Under the pieces are notes generated by a model. The model was not told where the DNA came from and did no database searches. It was given only the letters and a program-made list of their open reading frames with translations. Of a stretch of 64,000 bases of DNA, positions 45,292-56,184 are shown piece after piece. Within the stretch, counting starts at the first letter, position 1; each line of letters starts with the position of its first letter. The position numbers and the translations under genes were made by a program. The stretch is from Marinobacterium marinum. Its GTDB lineage: Bacteria > Pseudomonadota > Gammaproteobacteria > Pseudomonadales > Balneatricaceae. The DNA is taken from assembly GCF_013868415.1 (NCBI RefSeq), contig NZ_JACEMT010000052.1:186001-250000 (forward strand), in the 5' to 3' direction.

Positions 45292-47010
45292 GTGTATCGA
45301 TTCAGCAAACGGCCTTTATTGATCAGTCTGCTTACCGGACTGATACTGAGCGGCTGCGGCAGCCAGACTCATCAGCCGACGGCGGCTTCGGCAACGATGG
45401 CATTCACGCCTTCGCCCTATACAGCGGGCGAACTCAACGCCAACAGTCTTTATCACCTGCTGACCGCCGAACTGGCCGGCAAGCAGGGGCGTTTCGACCT
45501 GGCGCTGGAGCACTACCTGCAGGAAGCCGAAGCCACCGGCGATGCCGCCATTGCCGAACGTGCCACACGCATCGCCCAGTTCCTGCGCCGCTCGGACGCC
45601 GTGTTGCAGGCCAGCGAGCTCTGGCACCAGGCTGACCCCGCCGCACTGGAACCCCTGCACCTGCAGGCCAATATTCTGCTGCATGAGGGCCGCTTCGACA
45701 CCGCCCTGCCACTACTGCGTACCCTGCTCGAACAGGGTGGTGATGAAGCACTGGCCTTGATCGGAGGCCGCGTCAACGAAATGTCGCCTGCCACGGCCGG
45801 GCACTACTACCGCCTGCTCACGGAACTGCAGACCGACACATCCGGCCGGACCGACCTGCTGCTGACCCGCGCCCTGCTGCTGAAACAGCAGCAACAGCCG
45901 ACCGCTGCCGCCCGTCTGTTGGAGCAGGGCCTGAGGCAATCCCCCGGCCAGGCCGAACTGACTCTGCAACGCGCCGAGCTGTACCGCAAGCAAAACGCTC
46001 CCGCCCAGGGCCTGGCCCTGGTGGAACGCGCGCTGAAAACGAACCCCGAACACCAGCGCCTGCAAGCCACGCGCGCTCAGCTGTTACTGCTAAGCGGACA
46101 GCCGACCCGCGCCTGGCGAGCCATTCAGGATCTGCTCGCCCTGCAGGACAACCCCCAGCTGCAGTATTACTTTGCACTGCTGTTGCTTGAAAATGAACGC
46201 TGGCAGGAAAGCCGCCAGCTGCTGGATCAACTGCTGGAGAGCGACCCGGATACAACCGCGCCACACTTTTATCTCGGCATGATCGCCCAAGCGCAACAGC
46301 AGTCCGAGCAGGCCCTGCGCCATTTCCTGCAGGTCGAGGACGGCCCCAACCTGATACCAGCCTATGCCCGCGCTCTGGCACTGCATGAACTGCCGCAGCA
46401 GGCACCGGAAGTGGAAGCCCTGATCGATTTTGCTTCCCGCAAGCACCCGAATGAACGCGAACCTCTGATCATTTTGTACGTCGAGTGGCTGCAACAGCAG
46501 GAGCTGCGCGAGGTGGCCCTGGAGACACTGAACGAAGCCCTGCAGACCACCCCCGACAGCGTCAACCTGCTCTACACCCGTGCCATGCTCAGCACTGCGG
46601 AAGAGTCGGAGCGAATGATTGCCGACCTGCGCCGGGCGCTTGTACTCGCGCCGGAAAATCCCATGGTGCAGAACGCGCTGGGATACACCCTTACCCTGTA
46701 CACCGAGCAGCTGCACGAAGCACACGCACTGATCAGCCAAGCGCTGGCACAACAGCCCGAAGATGCCGCGACCCTCGACTCCATGGGCTGGATTCTGCAC
46801 AAACTGGGACGTCACGGTGAAGCCCGTCACTTCCTGCAACAGGCTTACACCATCTACCCTGACCCCGAGGTCAGCAGCCACCTGATTCAGGTCCTCTGGG
46901 CACTGGGCAAAGAAGACGAAGCCCGCCAGTTGCTGAATAAGGAACTGCAACTGCACCCCGATAACGAGCACCTGCTGCAGGCATCCCATGCCATGGGAGC
47001 CGAGCACTGA
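45292..47010 (+). CDS. TPR-repeat lipoprotein upstream of lolB
   Basis: A 572-residue lipoprotein: signal LLISLLTGLILSGC (Cys22), then a long solenoid of tetratricopeptide repeats (about 40-560; for example YFALLLLENERWQESRQLLDQLLESDPD and ATLDSMGWILHKLGRHGEARHFLQQAY). It matches the TPR protein that precedes lolB in pseudomonads. GTG 45292 is chosen because AGGA lies about 9 bases upstream and it gives a clean signal peptide; an earlier TTG at 45238 does not. lolB starts on its last base (TGATG). Confidence 0.87.
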   Translation: MYRFSKRPLLISLLTGLILSGCGSQTHQPTAASATMAFTPSPYTAGELNANSLYHLLTAELAGKQGRFDLALEHYLQEAEATGDAAIAERATRIAQFLRRSDAVLQASELWHQADPAALEPLHLQANILLHEGRFDTALPLLRTLLEQGGDEALALIGGRVNEMSPATAGHYYRLLTELQTDTSGRTDLLLTRALLLKQQQQPTAAARLLEQGLRQSPGQAELTLQRAELYRKQNAPAQGLALVERALKTNPEHQRLQATRAQLLLLSGQPTRAWRAIQDLLALQDNPQLQYYFALLLLENERWQESRQLLDQLLESDPDTTAPHFYLGMIAQAQQQSEQALRHFLQVEDGPNLIPAYARALALHELPQQAPEVEALIDFASRKHPNEREPLIILYVEWLQQQELREVALETLNEALQTTPDSVNLLYTRAMLSTAEESERMIADLRRALVLAPENPMVQNALGYTLTLYTEQLHEAHALISQALAQQPEDAATLDSMGWILHKLGRHGEARHFLQQAYTIYPDPEVSSHLIQVLWALGKEDEARQLLNKELQLHPDNEHLLQASHAMGAEH

Positions 47011-47597
47011 TGCGTTTACTGCTTCCCCTGTTACTGCTGACCGCCCTGCTGGGCGGCTGTAGCCTGACACCATCACAACAGCTCGGGCCCACCCTGACAA
47101 TCGACCCCGAGCAGGCGCAACAACTGCAACAATGGTCGGCGGAAGGACGTATCGGTATCCGCTGGACCGAAGACAGCCAAAGCGCCAACCTGGACTGGGA
47201 ACAGAACCTGGACCGCTACCAGATCCGCCTCAGCGGCCCCCTGGGTCAGGGCGGCCTGCGCATCACCGGCAGTGACCAAAGCGTCACCCTGCAGCGCTCC
47301 GGCGATGATCAAACCCACCAGGCTCCGACACCGGAAGCCCTGATGCAGCAACTGCTTGGCTGGCATCTGCCCCTGACCCAGGCACAGTACTGGATTCGTG
47401 GCATTCCCGCACCGGACACCCAGGCACACCCCCTGACCGGCCCGGTGACCGGTTTTATCCAGTCCGGCTGGCAAATCGAATACACCCGCCTGACCCAAGC
47501 CATCGGTAGAGTGCTGCCGGAAAAACTGCGCCTGTCTCGGGATGATCTGCGCATTACCGTGATCATCAATACCTGGGCGCAACCGGATGCGCCCTGA
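47010..47597 (+). CDS. lolB: Outer-membrane lipoprotein insertion factor LolB
   Basis: A 195-residue lipoprotein (lipobox LLGGC, Cys17) that accepts lipoproteins from LolA and inserts them into the outer membrane. The LolB fold is visible as W-S-A-E-GRIGIRW, YQIRLSGPLGQGGLRITG and YWIRGIPAP. It begins on the last base of the TPR gene. ispE, which usually follows lolB, is absent here; the next gene is tRNA-Gln. Confidence 0.92.
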   Translation: MRLLLPLLLLTALLGGCSLTPSQQLGPTLTIDPEQAQQLQQWSAEGRIGIRWTEDSQSANLDWEQNLDRYQIRLSGPLGQGGLRITGSDQSVTLQRSGDDQTHQAPTPEALMQQLLGWHLPLTQAQYWIRGIPAPDTQAHPLTGPVTGFIQSGWQIEYTRLTQAIGRVLPEKLRLSRDDLRITVIINTWAQPDAP

Positions 47598-47626
47598 ATA
47601 CCTGGACAAGAATTTCGATTCAGGGG

Positions 47627-47655
47627 TTGATTTTTACCCATCCCTTGTAGAGAAT
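47627..47655 (+). promoter_or_regulatory. Promoter of the single tRNA-Gln gene
   Basis: TTGATT (47627-47632), 17-base spacer, GAGAAT (47650-47655), followed by ATGCGCC. The GC-rich discriminator resembles those of the other two tRNA promoters in the window. The transcript may run on into prs. Confidence 0.5.
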
Positions 47656-47696
47656 ATGCGCCTTCTTGGAGCGTGGTCCACACCACAGGAGACGAC

Positions 47697-47771
47697 TGGG
47701 GTATCGCCAAGCGGTAAGGCACTGGATTCTGATTCCAGCATGCGTAGGTTCGAATCCTACTACCCCAGCCA
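47697..47771 (+). tRNA. tRNA-Gln (CUG)
   Basis: A 75-base tRNA with encoded CCA. Acceptor TGGGGTA/TACCCCA, anticodon loop TTCTGAT (anticodon CTG). It is identical to the copy at 58722-58796. A tRNA-Gln directly before prs is a conserved gammaproteobacterial arrangement. Confidence 0.97.
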
Positions 47772-47834
47772 ATTACCATGACTGACTTCCTCTCTACTAC
47801 ATCAAACTCCGACGCAATCGAGAAGGTAATCGCC

Positions 47835-48776
47835 GTGTCTAAAATGATGGTCTTCACCGGCAATGCAAACCCGGAGCTGGCTCAGAAAGTTGTCGAACGC
47901 CTCGATATTCCGATGGGCAAAGCACAGGTAGGCCGTTTCAGCGACGGCGAAGTCAGTGTTGAAATCCAGGAAAATGTGCGCGGTAAAGACGTGTTCATTA
48001 TCCAGTCCACTTGCGCACCAACCAATGACAATCTGATGGAGCTGATTGTTTTTGCTGACGCCATGCGTCGCGCCTCAGCTACCCGCATCACGGCTGTTAT
48101 TCCCTATTTTGGCTACGCCCGCCAGGATCGCCGCCCACGCTCTGCACGTGTCGCGATCAGCGCCAAGGTCGTTGCCAGCATGCTCGCCAACGTTGGCATC
48201 GACCGTGTTCTGACCGTCGACCTGCATGCCGACCAGATTCAGGGCTTCTTCGATATCCCGGTTGATAACGTGTACGGCTCCCCAATACTGCTGGATGACA
48301 TCGTCGACCAACAGTACGAAGACGTAACCGTTGTATCCCCCGACGTCGGCGGTGTTGTCCGCGCCCGTGCCGTTGCCAAGCAGCTCGACTGCGACCTGGC
48401 AATCATCGACAAGCGTCGCGAACGCGCCAATGAATCCCAGGTCATGAACCTGATCGGTGACGTCTCCGGTCGCACCTGCATTCTGGTCGACGACATGTGT
48501 GATACTGCCGGCACCCTGTGCAAGGCGGCCAAAGCACTCAAGGACAAGGGCGCTGTACGCGTGGTTTCCTATGTGACCCACCCGGTTCTGTCTGGCCCGG
48601 CAATCAACAACATTATCGGTTCCGAGCTGGATGAGCTGGTCGTCACCGACACTATCCCGCTGTCCGAGCAGGCACAGAAGTGTGACAAGATTCGTCAGCT
48701 GTCTCTGTCGCCGCTGTTGGCAGAAGCGGTTCGCCGCGTCTGCAACGAAGAATCCATTAGTGCCATGTTCCGTTAA
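47835..48776 (+). CDS. prs: Ribose-phosphate pyrophosphokinase
   Basis: A 313-residue enzyme making PRPP from ribose-5-phosphate and ATP for nucleotide, His and Trp synthesis. The ATP site [18 protein letters not shown], the flexible loop [13 protein letters not shown], and the PRPP loop [13 protein letters not shown] are clear. GTG 47835 (start [10 protein letters not shown]) matches the family start and has GAGAAGG 8 bases upstream; an ATG at 47778 is too close to the tRNA end. Confidence 0.95.
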   Translation: MSKMMVFTGNANPELAQKVVERLDIPMGKAQVGRFSDGEVSVEIQENVRGKDVFIIQSTCAPTNDNLMELIVFADAMRRASATRITAVIPYFGYARQDRRPRSARVAISAKVVASMLANVGIDRVLTVDLHADQIQGFFDIPVDNVYGSPILLDDIVDQQYEDVTVVSPDVGGVVRARAVAKQLDCDLAIIDKRRERANESQVMNLIGDVSGRTCILVDDMCDTAGTLCKAAKALKDKGAVRVVSYVTHPVLSGPAINNIIGSELDELVVTDTIPLSEQAQKCDKIRQLSLSPLLAEAVRRVCNEESISAMFR

Positions 48777-48794
48777 GCGAATCTGGCGCTGACC

Positions 48795-48839
48795 CACGGG
48801 TCCAACAAGACCCGTGAACTGCCCGGCTCCCGTGGAGCC
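48795..48839 (+). promoter_or_regulatory. Two tandem hairpins before rplY
   Basis: CACGGGTC/GACCCGTG (48795-48802, 48809-48816) and GGCTCC/GGAGCC (48825-48830, 48834-48839) are perfect stems in the 128-base gap between prs and rplY. There is no T run, so simple termination is unlikely. Post-transcriptional control of L25, for example autogenous binding, is possible. Confidence 0.5.
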
Positions 48840-48904
48840 ACAACATGCTGCATGCTTCTGGTCGCGGAGGTATGCAGCTTTAATTTATTAAGGTGTAAAA
48901 TCAC

Positions 48905-49495
48905 ATGTCTACTTTTACTGTTAGCGCTGTTATCCGTGACGATCAGGGGAAGGGTGCGAGCCGCCGCCTGCGTCGTGAAGGTCTGGTTCCGGGCATCATC
49001 TACGGTTCTTCCGAGCCGAAAGCAGTTTCCGTTATCGCACGTGAACTGTACCGCATGCTGCTGGAAGACGGCTTCTACTCTTCTATCCTGACACTGGACC
49101 TGGAAGGTAAAGAAGAGAAGGTCATCATCAAGGACCTGCAGCGCCACCCGTCCAAGCCGGTTGTTCTGCACGCCGACTTCCAGCGCATCGACGAAAACCA
49201 GAAGATCAAGCTTCAAGTGCCGCTGGCGTTCGTTAACTTCGAAAAGTCCGCTGCCTCCAAGGCCGCAGCCAAGTTCGCCAAAGAAGCGTCTACCGTTGAA
49301 ATCCTGTGCCTGCCGAAAAACCTGCCGGAAGTACTGGAAGTAGACCTGTCCAACATCGAACTGGGTCAGATTGCTCACTTGTCCGACATCACTCTGCCGG
49401 AAGGTGTTGAAATCGCAACCCTGCGCCGCGGCGCTGACCGTGACCAGAGTGTCGGCTACTGCTACGCTCCGCGTGGCGCCAAAGCCGGCAAGTAA
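48905..49495 (+). CDS. rplY: Ribosomal protein bL25, long (CTC) form
   Basis: A 196-residue bL25 that binds 5S rRNA. The N-terminal L25 domain (1-90) has GKGASRRLRREGLVPGIIYG and HADFQRID. The C-terminal TL5/CTC domain (95-185) is present, unlike the 94-residue E. coli protein. It lies between prs and pth, as usual in pseudomonads. Confidence 0.95.
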   Translation: MSTFTVSAVIRDDQGKGASRRLRREGLVPGIIYGSSEPKAVSVIARELYRMLLEDGFYSSILTLDLEGKEEKVIIKDLQRHPSKPVVLHADFQRIDENQKIKLQVPLAFVNFEKSAASKAAAKFAKEASTVEILCLPKNLPEVLEVDLSNIELGQIAHLSDITLPEGVEIATLRRGADRDQSVGYCYAPRGAKAGK

Positions 49496-49516
49496 GCTTA
49501 GGCGACAGGCACTGGC

Positions 49517-50104
49517 ATGAAGGACCGGATTCAACTGATCGTCGGTCTCGGCAACCCCGGGACAGAATACAGCCAAACCCGCCACAATGCCGGTGCCGAG
49601 CTGGTGGAGCAGCTTGCTGCCCATCAGCACACCGCATTACAACCGGAGAAGAAATTCTTCGGCCTCCATGGCAAGGTCATCATCGACCACCGCCCCGTAC
49701 ACCTGCTGATTCCAACTACCTATATGAATCGTAGCGGGCAGGCGGTTGCGGCACTTGCCAATTTCTACAAAATTCCCACCAGTGACATACTCGTCGTGCA
49801 TGATGAACTGGATATCCAGCCCGGCACTGCTCGCCTGAAACAGGGCGGCGGCCACGGTGGACATAATGGTCTGCGTGACATCATCAGCAAACTGGGGAAT
49901 GATCGAAATTTTTACCGCCTGCGTATCGGCATCGGCCACCCCGGAAGTGCGGCCCAGGTCTCGGGATTTGTCCTGAGCAAGGCCCCGGTAGCCGAGCGTG
50001 ATAAAACTCAGGCGGCAATCGACGAAGCTCTGCGAGCCCTGCCCCTTGCCGTCAATGGCGACTGGGCCAAGGCCATGAACCAACTGCACAGCTTCAACGG
50101 CTAA
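49517..50104 (+). CDS. pth: Peptidyl-tRNA hydrolase
   Basis: A 195-residue enzyme recycling peptidyl-tRNA. [17 protein letters not shown] holds catalytic His23; Asn and Asp residues follow in TYMNRSG and VHDELDI, and [13 protein letters not shown] is complete. It starts 21 bases after rplY, and ychF follows by 21. Confidence 0.96.
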   Translation: MKDRIQLIVGLGNPGTEYSQTRHNAGAELVEQLAAHQHTALQPEKKFFGLHGKVIIDHRPVHLLIPTTYMNRSGQAVAALANFYKIPTSDILVVHDELDIQPGTARLKQGGGHGGHNGLRDIISKLGNDRNFYRLRIGIGHPGSAAQVSGFVLSKAPVAERDKTQAAIDEALRALPLAVNGDWAKAMNQLHSFNG

Positions 50105-50125
50105 CTTCAATTACAGGATCTAAGC

Positions 50126-51217
50126 ATGGGTTTCAAATGCGGTATTGTCGGCCTGCCTAACGTCGGCAAATCTACGCTCTTTAATGCCCTGACCAAAGCA
50201 GGCATCGACGCTGAAAACTTCCCGTTCTGCACCATTGAGCCGAACGCTGGTGTTGTGCCCATGCCGGACCCTCGCCTGAATGCACTGGCTGAGATCGTCA
50301 AGCCCGAGCGCGTACTGCCCACCACCATGGAATTTGTCGATATTGCCGGCCTGGTTGCAGGCGCATCCAAGGGTGAAGGCCTGGGCAACAAATTCCTGGC
50401 CAACATCCGCGAAACCGATGCTATTGCCCATGTGGTACGCTGCTTTGAAGATGACAATGTCATCCATGTCGCCAACCGCATCCATCCATTGGAAGATATC
50501 GAAACGATCAACATGGAACTGGCACTGGCAGATCTGGAGTCCTGCGAGAAGCAGCTGCAGCGCGTTCAACGCACCGCAAAAGGGGGCGACAAGGATGCTA
50601 TCGCCACCAAGGCACTGCTGGAAAAACTGATTCCTCACCTGGAAGAAGGCCAGCCGGTACGCTCCCTGGTACTGGATGAAGCCGAGTTGAAGCTGGTACC
50701 GACCCTGCACCTGCTGACCACCAAGCCGACCATGTATATCGCCAACGTCTCTGAAGACGGCTTTGAAGGCAACCCTTACCTGGATCAGGTAAAAGAGCTG
50801 GCCGCTTCCGAAAATGCAGAAGTTGTTGCGATCTGTAACAAGCTCGAATCCGAAATTTCCGAGCTGGAAGACGATGAGCGACTCGAATTCCTGCAGGATA
50901 TGGGCATGGAAGAACCCGGTCTGGACCGTGTTATCCGCGCCGGATACAGCCTGCTGGGCCTGCAGACATACTTCACCGCCGGGGTGAAAGAAGTCCGAGC
51001 ATGGACCGTTAAAATCGGTGCTACCGCGCCTCAGGCCGCCGGTGTGATCCACACTGACTTCGAGAAAGGCTTTATCCGTGCCGAAGTGATCAGCTACGAC
51101 GACTTCATCGCTCACAAGGGCGAACAAGGGGCCAAGGACGCCGGTCGCTGGCGTCTGGAGGGCAAGGAATACATCGTCAAAGACGGTGATGTGGTCCACT
51201 TCCGCTTCAACGTATAA
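50126..51217 (+). CDS. ychF: Redox-regulated ATPase YchF
   Basis: A 363-residue OBG-family protein that prefers ATP. G1 is [10 protein letters not shown]3 is [17 protein letters not shown], and NKLE replaces the GTP-specific NKxD. A coiled-coil insert (about 130-200) and a C-terminal TGS domain (about 278-363) follow. It closes the conserved prs-rplY-pth-ychF block. Two hairpins lie downstream. Confidence 0.96.
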   Translation: MGFKCGIVGLPNVGKSTLFNALTKAGIDAENFPFCTIEPNAGVVPMPDPRLNALAEIVKPERVLPTTMEFVDIAGLVAGASKGEGLGNKFLANIRETDAIAHVVRCFEDDNVIHVANRIHPLEDIETINMELALADLESCEKQLQRVQRTAKGGDKDAIATKALLEKLIPHLEEGQPVRSLVLDEAELKLVPTLHLLTTKPTMYIANVSEDGFEGNPYLDQVKELAASENAEVVAICNKLESEISELEDDERLEFLQDMGMEEPGLDRVIRAGYSLLGLQTYFTAGVKEVRAWTVKIGATAPQAAGVIHTDFEKGFIRAEVISYDDFIAHKGEQGAKDAGRWRLEGKEYIVKDGDVVHFRFNV

Positions 51218-51225
51218 GCCCTGCG

Positions 51226-51288
51226 CCTGACACCGACTCCGGTGCCAGGCCCGTCATGGCAGGCAATATCGCTTTGCGCCTGCCATGA
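51226..51288. terminator. Tandem hairpins between convergent ychF and autotransporter genes
   Basis: The first stem is CCTGACACCG/CGGTGCCAGG (51226-51249, one mismatch). The second is the perfect 11-base TCATGGCAGGC/GCCTGCCATGA (51254-51264, 51278-51288). No T run is seen, so they may act as transcript 3'-end stabilisers or Rho-assisted terminators. Confidence 0.55.
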
Positions 51289-51301
51289 CCATGCTTCTGG
51301 A

Positions 51302-54300
51302 CTAGAAGCGCACACTCATCTGAATATACCCTTCCTGCACATCACTCTCGTCTGAATGCTCGCCCCGGTAACCAAAGCTGATATCGGTATTTTCCGATAC
51401 CGGCACAACCAGTCCCGCATCCAGCACAACCGTATTTTCGGCAATCGGCGCGCCCTTGATCGTAAAGCGGCTGTCACCACTCAGGAAACGGTGCTCACTG
51501 ACCGTATCAATATCCTCAACAGCATGGCGCCAGCTGATAGAGCCCTGCACACGCACCGGCAAGGGATCCGCGCCCAGCTCAGCACCACCGCGCACACCGA
51601 CACTGGCAAAACCGGTACTCGACTCCGTGCGCCCCACCCCCAAAGCCGCCGAGCCTCCAGATTCCGTGAAGCTATCATTGCGCTGGTTCAGCCAGGACAG
51701 GCCCACAAATGGCTGTACCCAGCCATTATCGGACTCGAAGCGATAGCCCGTTTCGGCAAAGGCTTGCCAGCTACTGGCGTCGTAATCGGCTTTCAGTGTC
51801 TGACCCAGCGCATGCCGTTGCGTTTGCAACTGGTGCTGCCCGAACGTAGCCCCTAACCCCAGGTGCCAGTTGCTCTCCCAGTGGCGGGAGGCATAAACAC
51901 CCAGATACAGACTATCCACTTCCGCAGAGGATGACCGCGCAGCAAGGTCCATATCACTGTCCTGATAGCCACCCAGTACCCCAAGGCGCCAGCCGTTTTG
52001 CAGGTAGCCATCCGCGCCCAGCAACAGGCCCCGGCTTTGGCTATCCAATGTCGCGATGCCCCTCTTGCCATTCAGTTCAGCGTCGCTGTACAACATGTCG
52101 AACCAGAGTCCGCTACTCTCATCCTTGGGGGCATACTGCAGCCGCTCCAGTGCCGCCAGACGAATGCCGCCGCTCTGTGTCGCCAGCTGGGCGCGTGCAC
52201 TGGCATGCAGCTCCCCCGACAGCGCATTCAACGCCGCCCTAGCCTGGGCTTCACTCATATTCAGAATCTGGTCATAGAGTGGATGCCCTGCCGCCAATCT
52301 GAAGGCGCTACCACCGGTGCGACACTGGTTGCCGGACATGCCATCCAGACAGAAGCTCTGAATGGGTTCCGGTTCCGGTTCTGGCTCGGGTTCTGGCTCA
52401 GGTTCCGGCTCAGGTTCCGGCTCAGGTTCTGGCTCAGGTTCTGGCTCAGGTTCTGGCTCAGGTTCTGGCTCAGGTTCTGGCTCAGGTTCTGGCTCAGGTT
52501 CCGGCTCAGGTTCCGGCTCAGGTTCCGGCTCAGGTTCCGGCTCAGGTTCCGGCTCAGGTTCCGGCTCAGGTTCCGGCTCAGGTGGCGGCGTGATGACCCG
52601 CAGATCACTGATCAGGTAATAGGCATTGCCGTCATCGTCGGTACGGAAATCCAGATAGGCGTAGTCATCGGTCACGGTCTGCTGGCCGTTAACGGTCAAG
52701 CCACCAGCAGCCTGAACCAGAGTATAGCGGGCGCCGTCAGCATAGTTGGTCGAGCCATTGTCGGTGCCGTTTTCCGGTGTCACATGGACCAGCGCGCCAT
52801 CCTCGATGGTGGCACTGCCGGCCACATCCAACAGGTCATTATGAGTACCGGCGGTGGTGCCGCCACCGATCAGTTCCACCTCGTAGGTGGCCCCAGTTCC
52901 CAGGGTCCAGTCACCGCCCACCGCGAGCGTACCGATGGAGTTGCCTGGAGTGATGGTACCGCTGTTGACAGTGACGTTACCCACTGACCCGCTGCCACCG
53001 AGGGCACCGCCGTTGACGTTGATGGATGAACGTTCGATAGAGCCATTAACCAGCAGAGTGCCATCTGAAATAGTGGTGCCACCGCTGTAATAGTGCGTGC
53101 CGGTCAGGATGGTTGTGCCGCTACCACGCTGATGAACGCTACCCGAACCGCGGCTCTCTCTCGTATCAGCCGCCAGAGTCAGAGTGTTGGTCTGGTTGAA
53201 ATTGATAATACCCGTACTTTCATTCCCATCATCCAAACCGATTTCAATAGTATCGGCTCCAAGTGCCCCAGCGGTACTTGCCACGGACAGGTCCTGTCCG
53301 CCAAAATTGAGCACCCCCGTACCTTCATACCCCGCCAGGTAAAGAACTCCCTCGTCAATCGATGCACTACCACCATTTTCCAGTGTCAACGAACCAGTGC
53401 CATGCAGCCCAACCAGCATATTACCGGCATTCAGCGAAGACCCTGGACCACTGACCCTTACCGCAGAGTCAGAGCCAACACGTACCCCGTGGGCGACATC
53501 CACAACACCTTCGTCATGAATTCTCAGGATGCCCGAACCGCCGCTATTCATATCGATGCTACCGTCAACCTGCCAATGGGCACCGGTACCGCCAATATCG
53601 ACCTCACCCGCGCCTGCCTGCCCAATGGTGGCTTGCGCACTAGCGACAAGACTTCCAGGCCCAATCTCCAGAATGCCAGTCTGTCCTGCAGTATCACCCA
53701 CGGTCATCTCTGCAGCTCCATGGCTGATGCTGCCGCCCTCGCGCACGGCCAGGGTGCCATTGGAAAGGGTGGTGCCACCGGTGTAGGTATTGGTGCCAGT
53801 GACAATCAGGGTACCGGAACCCTCTTTGCTCAGAGATACCGGCGTGGTGCTTTCTCCCAGAAGGCCGCTAAAGGTAGCACTGTCTGTGCCCTCTACGGTA
53901 AACGTAAAGCCGGGGAAGTGATCCGGGAAGGACAGGTGATCACTGAAGGTTGCGCCATCCGCGAGGGTCAGGCCGGTACGGTAGCTTTCAGCCGTCAGGT
54001 CGTTGCCATCACCGCCCGTGGTAGAAAGCACAGAAAACAGTTCACCGTCACTGCCGAGGCTGCCTGTACCCGGAGTAAAGGTGCCAGCGATGAGATCTGC
54101 CCCATCATTGTCAATCAGGGTGTACTGACTATGGATTGGCAGGCTGTCTAGCGCATCCAGGGCGATGATGTCGATAACCACACCATCGTTCAGGGTAACA
54201 CCACCGGCCACCGCCAAAGTGTCCGAGTCCCCGGCACTGTCCACCTCAAATTGCAGTGTGGAACCGGTGTTGGCTGTCACATTGCCGGTGCTGAGCGTGC

Positions 54301-56065
54301 CAATGGAGTTGCCCGGCGCCAGAGTACCGCCATTGAGCGTGACACCCGCCAAGGAGCCGGTGCCACCCAACACACCGCCACTCACTAGAGACTGTGAACC
54401 AGCGATAGAGCCATTGACCAGCAGGGTGCCATCGGAAATGGTGGTGTCGCCGGTGAAGGTGTTGGTGCCGGTCAGGATGGTGGTGCCGGTGCCACGCTGG
54501 TTGACGCTGCCCGTTCCACCGCCTTGTACGATATCGGCCGCCAGGGTCAGGGTGTCGGCCTGGTTGAAATTGATGGTGCCCGTGCCTGATGAAGCGGTAG
54601 TGCCGATTAGGAGACGGTCAGCGTCGAGCACGCCCGCAGTGGTCGGATCAGCAAGGTCGTAAGCGCCAAAATTCAGAGTGCCCAGGCCGCCGGAAGAGAC
54701 CCCTAGATAAACCGCTCCACTGCCACCATTGATAGAAGCCGTCCCTCCGTTCGCCAGGGTCAGAGTGCCGTTTCCTTCACGGCCCAGTTGCAGAGACAGC
54801 GCCTTGAGCTCCGAGCCGACGCCGTCCACCGTTACCCGACCAGTGGCACCCGGGTTATTGCCCACGAAAAGGATGCCGGCAACCTCTACTTCACCTCCAT
54901 CGCGGATCTCAAGGGTGCCCTCGCCACGGGCTCCAACATAGAGATGATCTGTCAGCCGCCATCGCGCGCCACTGCCTTCGACGCGAACCTCCCCGGCACC
55001 GTAGGTGCCAATAAACGACCGTTCACTGGTCACCGAACTGCCCGCCCCAATCTCCAGGGTGCCGGTCTGGCTGGCGACATCGCCCACATACATCCGCGCC
55101 GCACCATGGCTGATGCTGCCGCCATCCTGCACTGACAGGGTGCCGTTGGAGATACGGGTTTCGCCGGTGTAGGTGTTGGTGCCTGTGAGGGTCAGGGTGC
55201 CGCTGCCGGTTTTGGTGAGAACACCGGAGCCTGAGTAGTCACTTATAACTCCAGAGAAAAGCGTGTTGGTATCCAGGGCGCCGACTTCCAGGCTTTTCCC
55301 GTCATCAATCGTTACCTGACCACTGCCTTCAAGACTACCGATGGCACCAGACTCGAACAGCCTTAGCTCTCCATGGACGATATGTCGGGATGCGGCGCTA
55401 AGAGTGTTCGACGTGCGCCAAACATTCGCCAAAACCCCGCCAATTTCTATGGTGGTATCGCCGGTGTAAAGCCCGCCATCATTGCCGGCCAGATGAACGG
55501 CCACACCTTCTGAAACCCTGAGCCCCCCCGCTCCCGATATACCGCTTTTAAAATAGACGTTTTTGTTCGATGTTGGACCACTGGCAGCTACCCTAAGAGT
55601 GCTGTCGAGCACTACCTCGGGGTTAATATCTACATCAAACCAAGCATCCAAAGGTGATGACACATCAATTGTCGCGTCGGCCCCGTCAAAAGTGAGCTTG
55701 TCTGCGGCACTAGCGGCATCGACGACAATCACTGGGAAAATCGGGTTCGAGGTGGAGAAGCTCAGCCTGTTCACGGTGAGATCACCAAGATCGTGGGTCG
55801 AGCCGTTTCCGTAGTCAAAATCAAAATTCAGCTGCAGGTCCGCACCAGAAACCGGCACCGTGCCATCCGCCCAGTTGACACCATCCGACCAGCTCCCGTA
55901 CGGCGCGATAAAGGTTTCCTCCACCGCCCCGGCGGGCGATACCCCCAGCAGCAGGCCGCTGAGCAGCACAGAGGCTTTGGTTTTACCCTTGCGGCGGCTG
56001 ATTTCTGCAACCGCCATCCAGACCTGAAGCGCCTGATTCCAGACAACACGATAGGCGTGATTCAT
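51302..56065 (-). CDS. Large type Va autotransporter with Pro-Glu tract
   Basis: A 1587-residue surface protein. An extended signal peptide (ESPR, about 1-28; [22 protein letters not shown]) precedes the hydrophobic core ([17 protein letters not shown]). The beta-helical passenger (about 50-1155) contains many [24 protein letters not shown]-type repeats and an internal duplication (about 285-640 versus 745-1100). A run of 36 Pro-Glu pairs (about 1162-1233) leads to a linker and a C-terminal 12-strand barrel (about 1310-1587) ending in the consensus aromatic, SVRF. Function is probably adhesion, aggregation or biofilm; no protease triad is seen. GGGAGG lies 6 bases before ATG 56065. Two AraC genes follow upstream. 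Confidence 0.92.
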   Translation of the reverse strand: MNHAYRVVWNQALQVWMAVAEISRRKGKTKASVLLSGLLLGVSPAGAVEETFIAPYGSWSDGVNWADGTVPVSGADLQLNFDFDYGNGSTHDLGDLTVNRLSFSTSNPIFPVIVVDAASAADKLTFDGADATIDVSSPLDAWFDVDINPEVVLDSTLRVAASGPTSNKNVYFKSGISGAGGLRVSEGVAVHLAGNDGGLYTGDTTIEIGGVLANVWRTSNTLSAASRHIVHGELRLFESGAIGSLEGSGQVTIDDGKSLEVGALDTNTLFSGVISDYSGSGVLTKTGSGTLTLTGTNTYTGETRISNGTLSVQDGGSISHGAARMYVGDVASQTGTLEIGAGSSVTSERSFIGTYGAGEVRVEGSGARWRLTDHLYVGARGEGTLEIRDGGEVEVAGILFVGNNPGATGRVTVDGVGSELKALSLQLGREGNGTLTLANGGTASINGGSGAVYLGVSSGGLGTLNFGAYDLADPTTAGVLDADRLLIGTTASSGTGTINFNQADTLTLAADIVQGGGTGSVNQRGTGTTILTGTNTFTGDTTISDGTLLVNGSIAGSQSLVSGGVLGGTGSLAGVTLNGGTLAPGNSIGTLSTGNVTANTGSTLQFEVDSAGDSDTLAVAGGVTLNDGVVIDIIALDALDSLPIHSQYTLIDNDGADLIAGTFTPGTGSLGSDGELFSVLSTTGGDGNDLTAESYRTGLTLADGATFSDHLSFPDHFPGFTFTVEGTDSATFSGLLGESTTPVSLSKEGSGTLIVTGTNTYTGGTTLSNGTLAVREGGSISHGAAEMTVGDTAGQTGILEIGPGSLVASAQATIGQAGAGEVDIGGTGAHWQVDGSIDMNSGGSGILRIHDEGVVDVAHGVRVGSDSAVRVSGPGSSLNAGNMLVGLHGTGSLTLENGGSASIDEGVLYLAGYEGTGVLNFGGQDLSVASTAGALGADTIEIGLDDGNESTGIINFNQTNTLTLAADTRESRGSGSVHQRGSGTTILTGTHYYSGGTTISDGTLLVNGSIERSSINVNGGALGGSGSVGNVTVNSGTITPGNSIGTLAVGGDWTLGTGATYEVELIGGGTTAGTHNDLLDVAGSATIEDGALVHVTPENGTDNGSTNYADGARYTLVQAAGGLTVNGQQTVTDDYAYLDFRTDDDGNAYYLISDLRVITPPPEPEPEPEPEPEPEPEPEPEPEPEPEPEPEPEPEPEPEPEPEPEPEPEPEPEPEPEPEPEPEPEPEPEPEPEPIQSFCLDGMSGNQCRTGGSAFRLAAGHPLYDQILNMSEAQARAALNALSGELHASARAQLATQSGGIRLAALERLQYAPKDESSGLWFDMLYSDAELNGKRGIATLDSQSRGLLLGADGYLQNGWRLGVLGGYQDSDMDLAARSSSAEVDSLYLGVYASRHWESNWHLGLGATFGQHQLQTQRHALGQTLKADYDASSWQAFAETGYRFESDNGWVQPFVGLSWLNQRNDSFTESGGSAALGVGRTESSTGFASVGVRGGAELGADPLPVRVQGSISWRHAVEDIDTVSEHRFLSGDSRFTIKGAPIAENTVVLDAGLVVPVSENTDISFGYRGEHSDESDVQEGYIQMSVRF
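52365..52580. repeat. 216-base tandem repeat encoding (Pro-Glu)36
   Basis: Eighteen 12-base units of the form GGTTCYGGCTCA (plus-strand reading). Units 6-11 carry TCT and units 12-18 carry TCC, so whole blocks were copied recently. Because the unit is a multiple of three, slippage changes tract length without breaking the frame. Confidence 0.95.
52766..55213 (-). repeat. Internal duplication in the autotransporter passenger
   Basis: Protein residues about 285-640 (DNA about 54146-55213) and about 745-1100 (about 52766-53833) align in the same order: [54 protein letters not shown] and PGNSIGTL. The two copies have diverged substantially, so the duplication is old. Confidence 0.8.
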
Positions 56066-56184
56066 GAGTACCTCCCTGTAAACTTATGCTGGCCCAATGG
56101 CTGGCTCGAATGTTAATCCTCGATTATCGTCAAACGGCTGTTGGCCCACTATCGGATATCCGCAAACAACGCCTGCCCTTAGGA

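Noticed and set aside
47587-47781. 64-codon frame after lolB
   Set aside because: It runs through the tRNA-Gln gene and its promoter, has no homology to IspE, and lacks a ribosome site.
52365-52580. Regular repeats suggestive of a CRISPR array or Gly-Ser protein
   Set aside because: Units are 12 bases, contiguous and without spacers; on the minus strand they encode Pro-Glu in frame with the autotransporter. The Gly-Ser and Arg-Phe frames are shadows.
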